Shown here: piece after piece, positions 33,702 through 41,421 of the stretch
Position numbering within the stretch: the stretch's first letter is position 1
How the letters are laid out: every line of letters starts with the position of its first letter
Source of the DNA: an uncultured Aquimarina sp.
Lineage (GTDB): Bacteria; Bacteroidota; Bacteroidia; Flavobacteriales; Flavobacteriaceae
Direction of reading: 5' to 3'
NCBI GenBank assembly: GCA_947489685.1
Contig: CANLEM010000003.1
Location: 372,001 to 436,000 of the forward strand
DNA length: 64,000 nucleotides
The notes under the pieces: model-generated
The model's input: only the letters and a program-made list of their open reading frames with translations
Database searches by the model: none
Told to the model about the DNA's origin: nothing
Position numbers and translations under genes: made by a program

Positions 33702-34583
33702 CTAATTAACTTTCCAATTTTTTAGAAGCTCGAATAATACAGGATATTCTGATTCTCGATCGGGATTCCAGATCATCGTTAGTTTTGCTTTTTGTTTGAT
33801 ATTGGGTAACTCTATATTTTTTATAGGAAACTCATGCCCGTGTAATGAAGATACAGGTTCTATGGCTATACCTAATCCTGCTTCTACTAATCTAAACCCT
33901 GTACTTGCCGAATCGGTTTCATGAACTACCTTAGGGTTAAAGCCTGCATCTATACAGATGGATTCTAAAATATGAACATAATTTGGCCCGTCTGAAACCG
34001 ACGGAAATATAAACTCCTCTTTAGAAAAAACAGAAAAATCAGTATAATTCTTCTTGTTAATAGGATGATCGATCGGTAGTAGGATTACAAAATTATCGAT
34101 GTGCAGTACTTTGCTATTTAAGTTAAATGGGACCATAGGGTTGGTCGCAAAACCTATATCCAATTCATTTTGCTGCAATGCAAGATATTGATCCCTGTTA
34201 TTCATTTCTCGAAGTACAGTTTTTATACCTGGCATTTGTTGATTAACTGTCTTTAAAATATCTGGTAATATGGTTTGCATGATAGAGTGGGTGAACCCTA
34301 TTCTTATTTCTCCAACATCTCCATTATGAATATGAGCAGTTTGTTTTATCATTCTTTCGGTTTGAGTGACCAATTTTTTAGCCTCAGTTATGAAATATAA
34401 ACCTGCGGGAGTAAGTTCAACATTGCGTTTATCTCTTTTAAAAATTACAGCACCAATTTGACCTTCTACTTGCTTGATTTGCCTGCTTAAGGCAGGTTGA
34501 ACTATATTAAGCTCTTTGGCGGCTTTGGTAAAGTTTAGTTTATCGGCTAAAACGAGGATGTTTTTAAGGAGTTGAATATTCAT
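33702..34583 (-). CDS. LysR-family transcriptional regulator
   Basis: 293-residue LysR protein: N-terminal winged helix-turn-helix (FTKAAKELNIVQPALSRQIKQ near residues 18-38), linker, then a periplasmic-binding-like effector domain (about 90-290). It is divergent from the PLP decarboxylase gene with a 106-base gap that carries facing promoter boxes and a repeated ATGATTAAT, the usual arrangement for a LysR protein and its target. The inducer is unknown but may be the decarboxylase substrate. Confidence 0.93.
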   Translation of the reverse strand: MNIQLLKNILVLADKLNFTKAAKELNIVQPALSRQIKQVEGQIGAVIFKRDKRNVELTPAGLYFITEAKKLVTQTERMIKQTAHIHNGDVGEIRIGFTHSIMQTILPDILKTVNQQMPGIKTVLREMNNRDQYLALQQNELDIGFATNPMVPFNLNSKVLHIDNFVILLPIDHPINKKNYTDFSVFSKEEFIFPSVSDGPNYVHILESICIDAGFNPKVVHETDSASTGFRLVEAGLGIAIEPVSSLHGHEFPIKNIELPNIKQKAKLTMIWNPDRESEYPVLFELLKNWKVN

Positions 34584-34595
34584 TTATAACATAAA

Positions 34596-34648
34596 ATGAT
34601 TAATATATCAAAATTAAGTATTTTTTATTATTAATTAAGATGATTAAT
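34596..34648. promoter_or_regulatory. Divergent lysR/decarboxylase promoter region with direct repeat
   Basis: The 9-base word ATGATTAAT occurs at 34596-34604 and 34640-34648, 44 bases apart. It adjoins a minus-strand -7 box TAATTTTG (34609-34616, for lysR) and overlaps a plus-strand -7 box TAATTTTG (34645-34652, for the decarboxylase). The first copy is part of TGAT-N6-ATCA, an imperfect palindrome. These are plausible LysR contact sites. Confidence 0.45.
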
Positions 34649-34652
34649 TTTG
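34645..34652 (+). promoter_or_regulatory. Predicted decarboxylase promoter -7 box TAATTTTG
   Basis: Perfect TAnnTTTG 38 bases before the decarboxylase ATG, overlapping the second ATGATTAAT repeat, as expected if the LysR protein controls polymerase binding here. Confidence 0.5.
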
Positions 34653-34689
34653 AAAGGAAAATGACTTCTTACCGGATTAAAGAAAAGCT

Positions 34690-36126
34690 ATGGAGAAAGA
34701 TGTATTAAGAAAAGTTTATGAAGCTGAAAGTTTCAGGGATTTAGGACATAAAGTGATTGATTTGCTTGCTGATCATTTAGAACAGGTTCAGACACATAAA
34801 GATCACCCTGTATTGTCTTATAAATCACCAGAAGAAGTATACTCGTATTGGAAAGAAGATTTTTCTTCGGATTCACAAATTATGGATGTTTTTAAAGGTA
34901 TTTTAAATCATTCTATTAATGTGCACCATCCCAGATATATTGGTCATCAAGTAGCGGTTCCTGCTTTTGTTTCAAGCCTTGCCGGACTTATGTCTGATAT
35001 ATTAAGTAATGGTACTGGTGTATACGAAATGGGAATGGCATCTAATGCTATCGAGAAAATAGTTACAGACCTGGTAGCTAAGAAAATTGGGTATACCCAA
35101 GAAGCTTCTGGTTTACTTACATCTGGGGGTACTCTCGCAAACCTAACAGCATTATTGGCCGCTCGTAAAGCAAAGGCGCCTTCTTCGGTATGGGAGAAAG
35201 GACATCAAGAAAAATTAGCAATAATGGTATCTCAAGAAGCGCATTATTGTATAGATAGAGCAGCAAGGATTCTTGGTTTGGGCAGCGAAGGAATTATTAA
35301 AGTTCCGGTGAAAGAAAATTTTAGCATCCATACAGAGAAATTAGATGAATATTTACATAGTGCTAACAAAAAAGGATTTCATGTAATTGCGATAGTAGGA
35401 TGTGCATGTTCTACAGCAACCGGAGCATATGATGATCTAAACGTATTAGCAGATTTTGCTCAGCATAATGATTTATGGTTTCATGTTGATGGAGCTCATG
35501 GAGGCGGGGTAGTATTTTCTGAAAAATACAAGCATCTCGTTAACGGAATTTCAAGAGCGGATTCGGTAGTAATTGATTTTCATAAAATGCTAATGACACC
35601 CGCTTTAAATACAGGGCTGATTTTTAAGAATGCAGAAGATTCTTATCGAACTTTTGAGCAAAAAGCACAATACTTGTGGGATTCTCAACATACTAGAGAA
35701 TGGTATAACTCTGGGAAAAGAACCTTCGAATGTACCAAATTAATGATGTCTATCAAGATATACGCAATTTTGAAAGCACATGGTAATGAAGTATTCGAGA
35801 AAAATATTGATACGTTATACGATCTTGCAATTATGTTTGCTAAAAAAATACGACATCGAGAAAATTTTGAATTAGCACATGATCCTCAGGCAAACATTGT
35901 TAATTTTAGATATATAAATGTAGGAGAGAAGGATACTAATTTAATTACCAATAGGGTTCGGCAGTTATTGGTAGAGTCAGGCAAGTTTTATATTGTACAA
36001 ACTACGATAGGAGAGTATCGCTATTTGAGAACTACAATTATGAATCCATTTACAAGCGAAGAAGATTTTGATGCTCTTTTGACGGAAATAGAAGAGATCG
36101 CAAAACGCCTTTCTAGTACTAATTAA
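34690..36126 (+). CDS. PLP-dependent group II amino acid decarboxylase
   Basis: 478-residue enzyme of the aspartate/aromatic/diaminobutyrate decarboxylase class. PLP contacts are visible: LLTSGGTLANLTALLAAR near residue 141, the Asp in WFHVDGAHGGG near 264 and the Schiff-base Lys299 in DFHKMLMTPALNTG. The HVDGAHG and FHKM variants, instead of the HVDAA and HKW forms typical of aromatic or glutamate enzymes, recall L-2,4-diaminobutyrate decarboxylase and aspartate decarboxylase-like groups; the substrate is unresolved. It is divergent from a LysR regulator and near a dicarboxylate/amino-acid symporter. Confidence 0.87.
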   Translation: MEKDVLRKVYEAESFRDLGHKVIDLLADHLEQVQTHKDHPVLSYKSPEEVYSYWKEDFSSDSQIMDVFKGILNHSINVHHPRYIGHQVAVPAFVSSLAGLMSDILSNGTGVYEMGMASNAIEKIVTDLVAKKIGYTQEASGLLTSGGTLANLTALLAARKAKAPSSVWEKGHQEKLAIMVSQEAHYCIDRAARILGLGSEGIIKVPVKENFSIHTEKLDEYLHSANKKGFHVIAIVGCACSTATGAYDDLNVLADFAQHNDLWFHVDGAHGGGVVFSEKYKHLVNGISRADSVVIDFHKMLMTPALNTGLIFKNAEDSYRTFEQKAQYLWDSQHTREWYNSGKRTFECTKLMMSIKIYAILKAHGNEVFEKNIDTLYDLAIMFAKKIRHRENFELAHDPQANIVNFRYINVGEKDTNLITNRVRQLLVESGKFYIVQTTIGEYRYLRTTIMNPFTSEEDFDALLTEIEEIAKRLSSTN

Positions 36127-36217
36127 GGATCAATTTAGAAAAAATTAACTTTTTGTTCACGCAACGAACACTAAAACGGGGGCATCTATAGTTATATAGT
36201 AACCAAACTAATTAAAG

Positions 36218-36622
36218 ATGAAACGCCTAATTTATATACTATTATCTTTTACAATACTGCTTAGCTGTAGTAATGATGATGATTCTAATCCAGAAATTGT
36301 AGTATCTGGATTATCCGGAAAATGGAACCTTGTGAATGTTAGCGGAGGTTTTATTGGTGTGGATCATGATTTTGCAACCGGAGTTATAGTATGGGATTTT
36401 AATGAAACTAATAAAACGGTTGTCATTACCAACACAAATACCGATGATACCCTAGAGGACTCTTTTCCGACGGGAACTTATGATTTTTTGATAATAGATA
36501 ACCAAGGAGTTAACGAGTTGATGGTGGATAACAGAAATCTTGGTAATCTAGAAATAGCGAATAGTCAACTGGTTATAGATGAGAATTTTAGAGATGGATT
36601 TCGGTTTACTTTTAATCGATAA
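36218..36622 (+). CDS. Lipocalin-like lipoprotein (134 aa)
   Basis: Signal peptide with lipobox ILLSC (Cys 17) and an acidic spacer SNDDDSNP. The mature part begins LSGKWNLVNVSGG, the GxW start seen in lipocalin-like domains of Bacteroidota, and continues as antiparallel strands (TVVITNTNTD, LMVDNRNLGN). Ligand unknown. A hairpin (36696-36717) lies 74 bases downstream. Confidence 0.78.
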   Translation: MKRLIYILLSFTILLSCSNDDDSNPEIVVSGLSGKWNLVNVSGGFIGVDHDFATGVIVWDFNETNKTVVITNTNTDDTLEDSFPTGTYDFLIIDNQGVNELMVDNRNLGNLEIANSQLVIDENFRDGFRFTFNR

Positions 36623-36695
36623 ATAGCGACGTTTCTATTCTTCAAATATTTTTGTGATAAGACTTTTTGGACTCGTATAGTTTATAATTAAATAA

Positions 36696-36717
36696 AATAG
36701 GGGTATTTCCCCCTATT
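36696..36717 (+). terminator. Hairpin after lipocalin-like gene
   Basis: A perfect 8-bp stem (36696-36703 with 36710-36717, loop of six) with four GC pairs, followed after two bases by five Ts. Probably ends the upstream transcript. Confidence 0.6.
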
Positions 36718-36760
36718 CATTTTTAGGTAAACTCCCCTTACATGGTGTGTTCTTGATGCA

Positions 36761-36768
36761 TACTTTTG
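36761..36768 (+). promoter_or_regulatory. Predicted micropeptide promoter -7 box TACTTTTG
   Basis: Perfect TAnnTTTG 36 bases before the small gene at 36804. No -33 element at standard spacing. Confidence 0.45.
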
Positions 36769-36803
36769 ATCTATCACTTTTATCACACTAATAAACAAAT
36801 AAT

Positions 36804-36992
36804 ATGAAACGGCTTTTACTACCCATAGCACTTATAGCTTTTGCCACAATATGCCTTAGTATAGTGCATATTGATAATGTAAACAAGTTAGATGCTCAAT
36901 CTAATGAACTTAGACAGAAAATAAAAACTGAACTTAATTCGTCTAATCTGCCTGATAATTCAGAATCTGTAAAGGGGGCTGATATTAAATGA
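36804..36992 (+). CDS. Small membrane peptide, copy 1 (62 aa)
   Basis: A single N-terminal hydrophobic helix (KRLLLPIALIAFATICLSIV) followed by HIDNVNKLD and a polar charged tail. It is a paralogue of the 51-residue peptide at 37302: both share the pattern K-x-x-LLP-x-x-LI-x-F-x-x-x-CL-x-x-VHIDN-x-NKL. The conservation of the helix and the HIDNxNKL motif, with diverged tails, supports real translation. It could be a membrane-anchored micropeptide or an exported one with an uncleaved signal; there is no lipobox. Function unknown. Confidence 0.7.
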   Translation: MKRLLLPIALIAFATICLSIVHIDNVNKLDAQSNELRQKIKTELNSSNLPDNSESVKGADIK

Positions 36993-37301
36993 ACAATAAA
37001 TGATTCTCTTGTTAATCATCAATAAGTGGGTTCAGATATCTAGAGAGAGCTTAAAAACCATATACTTTTATTCGAATACACTATTATTTGGTGATTTTTA
37101 TAACTATAATATTGACTTAGAATAGAGGTAAGGCTAGCTTAATAATCAGGAATTAGTATATAATTCTTACGAATTCTAATTGAGTAGCTACGAATTCTAA
37201 AAGAGACTATAATGGGCGAGTAGACAAGACTACTTTTATACCGTAATTAAAGTATGGTCTTTTTTTGCTCCCAATAGCCTTAATCCCAAAATAAAACAAA
37301 A
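36993..37301. other. Intergenic region between the two micropeptide genes
   Basis: About 310 bases with no open reading frame. It holds phased GAATT repeats at 37147-37200 (entered separately), and just before the second gene an interrupted stem (AAGAC/GTCTT and ATAC/GTAT around 37233-37275) followed by seven Ts, which resembles a weak terminator or attenuator. The second gene's promoter is not obvious. Confidence 0.5.
37147..37200. repeat. Three phased repeats, 21-bp period
   Basis: The 12-base word TACGAATTCTAA is found exactly at 37168-37179 and 37189-37200; a degenerate third copy sits at 37147-37158 in the same phase. The GAATT cores are therefore exactly 21 bases apart, two DNA turns, on one face of the helix. 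This spacing is typical of direct-repeat regulators such as LytTR proteins. It lies about 100 bases before the second micropeptide gene. Confidence 0.6.
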
Positions 37302-37457
37302 ATGAAACAGTTTTTATTACCTGCAGTATTAATTTGTTTTACTGCACTTTGTTTGGTTTTTGTGCATATTGATAATATGAATAAACTGAATGAAGAGAAA
37401 ATCGCACTAGATAAAAAGCAAAATCTAGAAGTGTATACGAAGTCTATACAGTTGTAA
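37302..37457 (+). CDS. Small membrane peptide, copy 2 (51 aa)
   Basis: Too short to be called by a usual length cut-off, but it is clearly the paralogue of the 62-residue peptide at 36804: MKQFLLPAVLICFTALCLVF, then VHIDNMNKLNEEK and a short charged tail ending in KSIQL. The stop is TAA at 37455-37457. The hydrophobic segment would span the membrane once with the HIDNxNKL motif just outside it. It ends 10 bases before the convergent DCC-protein gene. Function unknown. Confidence 0.72.
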   Translation: MKQFLLPAVLICFTALCLVFVHIDNMNKLNEEKIALDKKQNLEVYTKSIQL

Positions 37458-37467
37458 ATAATATGAT

Positions 37468-37887
37468 CTAATTTCTTTGATCAATAAATAAAGCTCTGAG
37501 TTCAGGAGTAGGAATCATACAACTTTCCTTTTTACCAAACCATCTATATCTATTTCTAGCTATTATGTCATAAATCCAATCTCTAAAGGATTTAGGTAAA
37601 ATAAGAAAAACAGAAAATAAAGGATAAATACCAGTCAACTCTTTTGCGATTTGTAATGCAGCTGTAGATTTATGGTAATATGCTATATTGGGATCAATTA
37701 AAAGGATAGAATCGATTCCTGTAGTGTCTATATTTCTTTCTGTTATAAGTTTTTTACCAATATCGCTTTGCAAAGAAGCGTATCTAAATACATCTTTCTT
37801 ATCACGATTAATAATAAAATTAACAGCAGAATTGCAAAGGTTACAAACACCATCAAATAATATAACTTTTTTTCCTTCTTCGATCAT
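37468..37887 (-). CDS. DCC1-like thiol-disulfide oxidoreductase family protein (DUF393)
   Basis: 139 residues from the ATG at 37887, which gives the family start KVILFDGVCNLCNSAVNF; the DxxCxxC motif is DGVCNLC. Five further codons upstream are open but unrelated. The middle has FRYASLQSDIGKKL and the C-terminal region RDWIYDIIARNRYRWFGK with a final Cys in ESCMIP, all usual for this group. The family is predicted to have a thioredoxin-like fold; its physiological substrate is unknown. Confidence 0.9.
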   Translation of the reverse strand: MIEEGKKVILFDGVCNLCNSAVNFIINRDKKDVFRYASLQSDIGKKLITERNIDTTGIDSILLIDPNIAYYHKSTAALQIAKELTGIYPLFSVFLILPKSFRDWIYDIIARNRYRWFGKKESCMIPTPELRALFIDQRN

Positions 37888-37944
37888 AGTACAAAGATAC
37901 AACGAATAATTAATTAAAATTAGAGTTTAGTAATTCGTTAAGAG

Positions 37945-38760
37945 TCACTTAGAGACTACCGAATCTATAACTTGTTGAGTAGTAATTTGTAAGTTTTTCG
38001 GAAGCTTATTATCTTTTGGTAATACTGCTAGGTAACGATCATTATTAGAATCAAAGACCTGTTTATAAACAGGATCATCAAGTTGTAAGATTTCACAGAT
38101 CTCTTTTATCAAATCAAAATGATAGGATAAATCTGTACTTCCTAAATGAAAAACTCCTTTTCTACTTCGGTTGATCATATAATGTATCTGTTGAGTTAAT
38201 TTTGATATAGAAGTAGCATTAATAATTACGTTAGGAAATACTTCTATTGGAGCCTTTAGATCATGTAGTGTCTTTAGTTCTTGTATCCTTGGGGTTGTGG
38301 CTCCAAAAATCATTGGTATTCTGGCTATTACATATTTATTTGTAGGTAACCGCATTAAAGCATTTTCGATTTTAATTTTAAATCTACCATACACGCTATT
38401 ACTTAAAGTTTTATCATATTCGTATGATGGATAATTACTAAAAGAGTCAAAAACATTGGCACTAGACATAAAGATTAGTTTGCATTTATGTTTTTTTATC
38501 CAATCAATAATACGTTGATGTGCATCTAACTGCGAATTAAAATTACCTCGAATTGCAGAAATAATAATAGTTGGTTTAAGATTGTCTAATAATATAGAGA
38601 TATCTTCTAACTCCATATCATACTGAAAGAATTTTTGATTTTTTTCAAAGAAGGTATTGTCGGTACAATAAGTACCATAAGTATCATAATAGGAATTTAG
38701 CTCTTTATAAAGCGCATTTCCTATAAAACCACTAGCTCCTATGATTAAAATTTTTTTCAA
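37945..38760 (-). CDS. NAD(P)-dependent epimerase/dehydratase, dTDP-rhamnose-reductase-like
   Basis: Extended short-chain dehydrogenase of 271 residues: Rossmann motif ILIIGASGFIGNALY at residues 4-18, the catalytic YxxxK in SVYGRFKIKIENAL near 128, and a conserved FMSSANVFDS strand near 97. It is similar in size and layout to RmlD/sugar-nucleotide reductases, so a role in surface sugar synthesis is possible, but it stands alone with no sugar-synthesis neighbours. Substrate unknown. It begins just downstream of the gcvT terminator. Confidence 0.82.
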   Translation of the reverse strand: MKKILIIGASGFIGNALYKELNSYYDTYGTYCTDNTFFEKNQKFFQYDMELEDISILLDNLKPTIIISAIRGNFNSQLDAHQRIIDWIKKHKCKLIFMSSANVFDSFSNYPSYEYDKTLSNSVYGRFKIKIENALMRLPTNKYVIARIPMIFGATTPRIQELKTLHDLKAPIEVFPNVIINATSISKLTQQIHYMINRSRKGVFHLGSTDLSYHFDLIKEICEILQLDDPVYKQVFDSNNDRYLAVLPKDNKLPKNLQITTQQVIDSVVSK

Positions 38761-38773
38761 AAGATATTTCTAT

Positions 38774-38819
38774 AAAAAAATTAAGTTTCAAATATTACAG
38801 ATGTAACTTTGAAACTTAA
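38774..38819 (-). terminator. Strong terminator of gcvT
   Basis: A perfect 12-bp stem (38781-38792 with 38808-38819) is extended by an inner 5-bp stem TTACA/TGTAA (38795-38799 with 38802-38806). On the minus strand it is followed by a run of seven Ts. It separates gcvT from the epimerase gene. Confidence 0.9.
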
Positions 38820-38842
38820 CTATAGTATTTTTTATTGTAAAA

Positions 38843-39925
38843 TTAACCTTTATAAAACGGTAATTTAACTACTGTTGCAGGAATTGCCTTTTTTCGAACC
38901 TGAATATTGATTTTGCTTCCAGGTTTTGCAAATACAGTAGGTACATATCCTAAGCCAATACCTTTCCCCAAAGAAGGAGACATGGTACCCGAAGTAACAA
39001 TCCCAATAGTATTGCCGTTACCATCTACAATATCATAATCATGACGAGGAATCCCACGCTCATCCAATTCAAATCCGACTAATTTTCTTTCTGCTCCATG
39101 TTCTTTCTCCTTGGCAAGAGCATCAGCATTGATAAAATCTTTAGAGAATTTTGTTATCCAACCTAATCCGGCTTCGATAGGAGAGGTCGTATCGCTAATA
39201 TCATTACCGTATAGGCAATATCCCATTTCTAATCTTAAGGTATCTCTTGCCGCCAGTCCAACAGGTTTAATACCAAAATCAGCACCAGCTTCCAGTACTT
39301 TATCCCAGATCTGTTTTACTTCAGAGTTTTTGCAATAAATCTCAAAACCACCACTACCAGTATATCCAGTAGCAGAAATAATCACATGTTCTATACCTGC
39401 AAAATCAGCCACTTCGAAAGTATAAAATTTCATAGCTTCCAGATCTACAGAAGTAAGAGATTGCATAGCCGCAGATGCTTTAGGACCTTGGATTGCCAGT
39501 AATGAATAGTCCTCAGATAAATCACGCATTTCTGCATTCATACTATTATGACTACTTATCCAGTTCCAATCTTTTTCGATGTTAGAGGCATTTACTACCA
39601 GGAGGTATTTCTCGTCTGCAATTTTGTATACAATTAAATCATCAACAACCCCGCCTGTGTCATTAGGAAAACAACTGTATTGCGCTTTCCCATCAAATAG
39701 TTTAGAAGCATCATTAGAAGTTACTTTTTGTATAAGATCCAAAGCATTTGGACCAGTAATCAAAAACTCACCCATATGGGATACATCAAAAACACCAACA
39801 GCTTTACGCACCGTTTCATGTTCAATATTAACTCCCTCATAGGATACAGGCATATTATATCCTGCAAATGGAACCATTTTAGCTCCAAGAGCTATATGAG
39901 TATCTGTTAAAGCTGTATTTTTCAT
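38843..39925 (-). CDS. gcvT: Glycine cleavage system T protein (aminomethyltransferase)
   Basis: Tetrahydrofolate-dependent aminomethyltransferase that releases ammonia from the aminomethyl-lipoyl H protein and makes methylene-THF. The 360-residue chain has the family start [20 protein letters not shown], the [10 protein letters not shown] segment near 46, the folate-binding Asp region near 95 ([15 protein letters not shown]) and [17 protein letters not shown] near 320. gcvP and gcvH are not in the window, as is usual for this phylum where the genes are scattered. It is transcribed alone; no glycine riboswitch is visible upstream. Confidence 0.97.
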   Translation of the reverse strand: MKNTALTDTHIALGAKMVPFAGYNMPVSYEGVNIEHETVRKAVGVFDVSHMGEFLITGPNALDLIQKVTSNDASKLFDGKAQYSCFPNDTGGVVDDLIVYKIADEKYLLVVNASNIEKDWNWISSHNSMNAEMRDLSEDYSLLAIQGPKASAAMQSLTSVDLEAMKFYTFEVADFAGIEHVIISATGYTGSGGFEIYCKNSEVKQIWDKVLEAGADFGIKPVGLAARDTLRLEMGYCLYGNDISDTTSPIEAGLGWITKFSKDFINADALAKEKEHGAERKLVGFELDERGIPRHDYDIVDGNGNTIGIVTSGTMSPSLGKGIGLGYVPTVFAKPGSKINIQVRKKAIPATVVKLPFYKG

Positions 39926-40155
39926 TGTGTGACAGGTTATTAAATTGACGCCGAAAATAAAAAACTTTGCTTACGTATACAATGCTTTTTTACTATAATA
40001 TTGATAAATTATCAGTTCAAATATCAAATTATATTAATCGATTTCAATATCTATAATAAAGAAGGATAAGATTTATTTATATCTTAATTACAATCATTTT
40101 CTGTAAAAGTTTTTATATTTTTAATCATACTCATTTTACTACAAAAAATAAAAGT

Positions 40156-40569
40156 ATGCCATCTGGATATTCTGGAACACCGCTTGCCAAAAAATTAGGC
40201 ATTAAAGAAGGGTATATGATTAAACTTTATAATCAACCTGCAGATTATTTTGATCTTCTTGTGGATCTTCCTGAAGGAGTTTGCGAAATAAAAGGTTTTA
40301 CAAAAGAAAATGCTGATTTTATCCATGTTTTCTGTACTACTTTTAACGAGTTACAAAAGATTGTTCCTAAGTTTAAACCTGTATTAAAAAAAACCGGAAT
40401 GTTATGGGTGAGTTGGCCAAAGGGAAGTTCGGATATGGCAACAGACCTTAAAAGAGATCCTATTAGAGAATATCTTCTCGGTATTGGTTTGGTAGATGTA
40501 AAAGTAGCTGCAGTAGATGATAACTGGAGTGGACTCAAGTTCGTATACCGAATAAAAGATAGAGGTTAA
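40156..40569 (+). CDS. DUF3052 family protein (137 aa)
   Basis: Small cytoplasmic protein starting SGYSGTPLAKKLGIKEGY, with a GMLWVSWPKGSSDMATDLKR segment near residue 85 and a C-terminal DDNWSGLKFVYRIKDR; these are the conserved features of DUF3052. No catalytic role is established for the family. It has no partner gene: a 230-base gap separates it from divergent gcvT, and about 210 bases precede the sigma-factor gene. Confidence 0.85.
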   Translation: MPSGYSGTPLAKKLGIKEGYMIKLYNQPADYFDLLVDLPEGVCEIKGFTKENADFIHVFCTTFNELQKIVPKFKPVLKKTGMLWVSWPKGSSDMATDLKRDPIREYLLGIGLVDVKVAAVDDNWSGLKFVYRIKDRG

Positions 40570-40781
40570 TTCATTGTAAGGTGCTGACAATTAATTTATT
40601 GTAAAGTACTTTGGTAAATTGAGTTTTGTTTTTAGCTCTTTGAGGGTTAAACCTTTACTAAAAAAAAGTTCGTTTTTATTAGATATAAAATCTCGTAAAT
40701 AATCAATTTATAATAAAACATTGTTATAAAAACGTTAAGCATTCAAAAAAATATTTACCTTTATGATGAAGAATTGTAGCA

Positions 40782-41354
40782 TTGGAAAGCGAATTACAAA
40801 TATCAAATGATTTTTTTATTAAGAATTTAAATGAAGGAAATAAAGAAGCCTTCAAAATTCTTTTTGATCTGTATTATGCCAAATTGTTATATGTGGCTAA
40901 TAGCTACATTTCTAATAGAGAGGATGCCGAGGAAATTGTACAAGATACCTTTGTAAAGGCTTGGAAAAAAAGAAAAAAAATATCTTCAAATATTAATGGT
41001 TATCTCTTTAAGGTTACTAAAAACTCTTGTTTAGACTACTTAAGATCAAAGAAATATAAGTTAAGTAATTCGAGCAACTTAGTCCAACTCGAGGCATTTA
41101 TAAATCATAAGGCCTTGGCAGATTCGGATTCTTCTTTGATTATTGAAAAGGAACTTGCACAAAAAATACAATCAGGTATTGCATTGCTACCCGAAAAATG
41201 TAAAAATATTTTTATAAAAAGCCGAATTGAAGGTTTAAAGAATAAAGAAATATCCGATGAATTGAATATTTCTGTAAAAACTGTAGAGAACCATATGTCT
41301 AAAGCTTTGAAACATATGAGAGTGCATCTTCGCGAATTCTTATCTTTTTTCTAA
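40782..41354 (+). CDS. ECF RNA polymerase sigma factor, FecI-like
   Basis: Sigma-70 family factor of 190 residues. Region 2 includes FKILFDLYYAKLLYVANSYI and NREDAEEIVQDTFVKAWKKR (about 25-68); region 4 is a helix-turn-helix EGLKNKEISDELNISVKTVENHM split here near 147-168, read as EGLKNKEISDELNIS and VKTVENHMSKAL. It belongs to the Bacteroidota group paired with FecR anti-sigma factors. The start is TTG at 40782; two nearby ATGs are in another frame. A near-match -7 box TACCTTTA lies at 40756-40763. The FecR gene follows 67 bases later. Confidence 0.93.
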   Translation: MESELQISNDFFIKNLNEGNKEAFKILFDLYYAKLLYVANSYISNREDAEEIVQDTFVKAWKKRKKISSNINGYLFKVTKNSCLDYLRSKKYKLSNSSNLVQLEAFINHKALADSDSSLIIEKELAQKIQSGIALLPEKCKNIFIKSRIEGLKNKEISDELNISVKTVENHMSKALKHMRVHLREFLSFF

Positions 41355-41373
41355 AAAACATAAAGATTAACTA

Positions 41374-41400
41374 GGGGGTAGTTTATTTTTTTACGTCTTT
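41374..41400 (+). promoter_or_regulatory. Candidate ECF-sigma promoter before fecR
   Basis: A G-tract GGGGGTA at 41374-41380 and CGTCTTT at 41394-41400, 13 bases apart, sit in an otherwise AT-only gap just after the sigma gene and 21 bases before fecR. The layout looks like a two-part promoter unlike the TAnnTTTG type, possibly used by the adjacent ECF sigma factor to amplify the locus. This is inference. Confidence 0.4.
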
Positions 41401-41421
41401 ATTAGTATAAGACTATAATCA

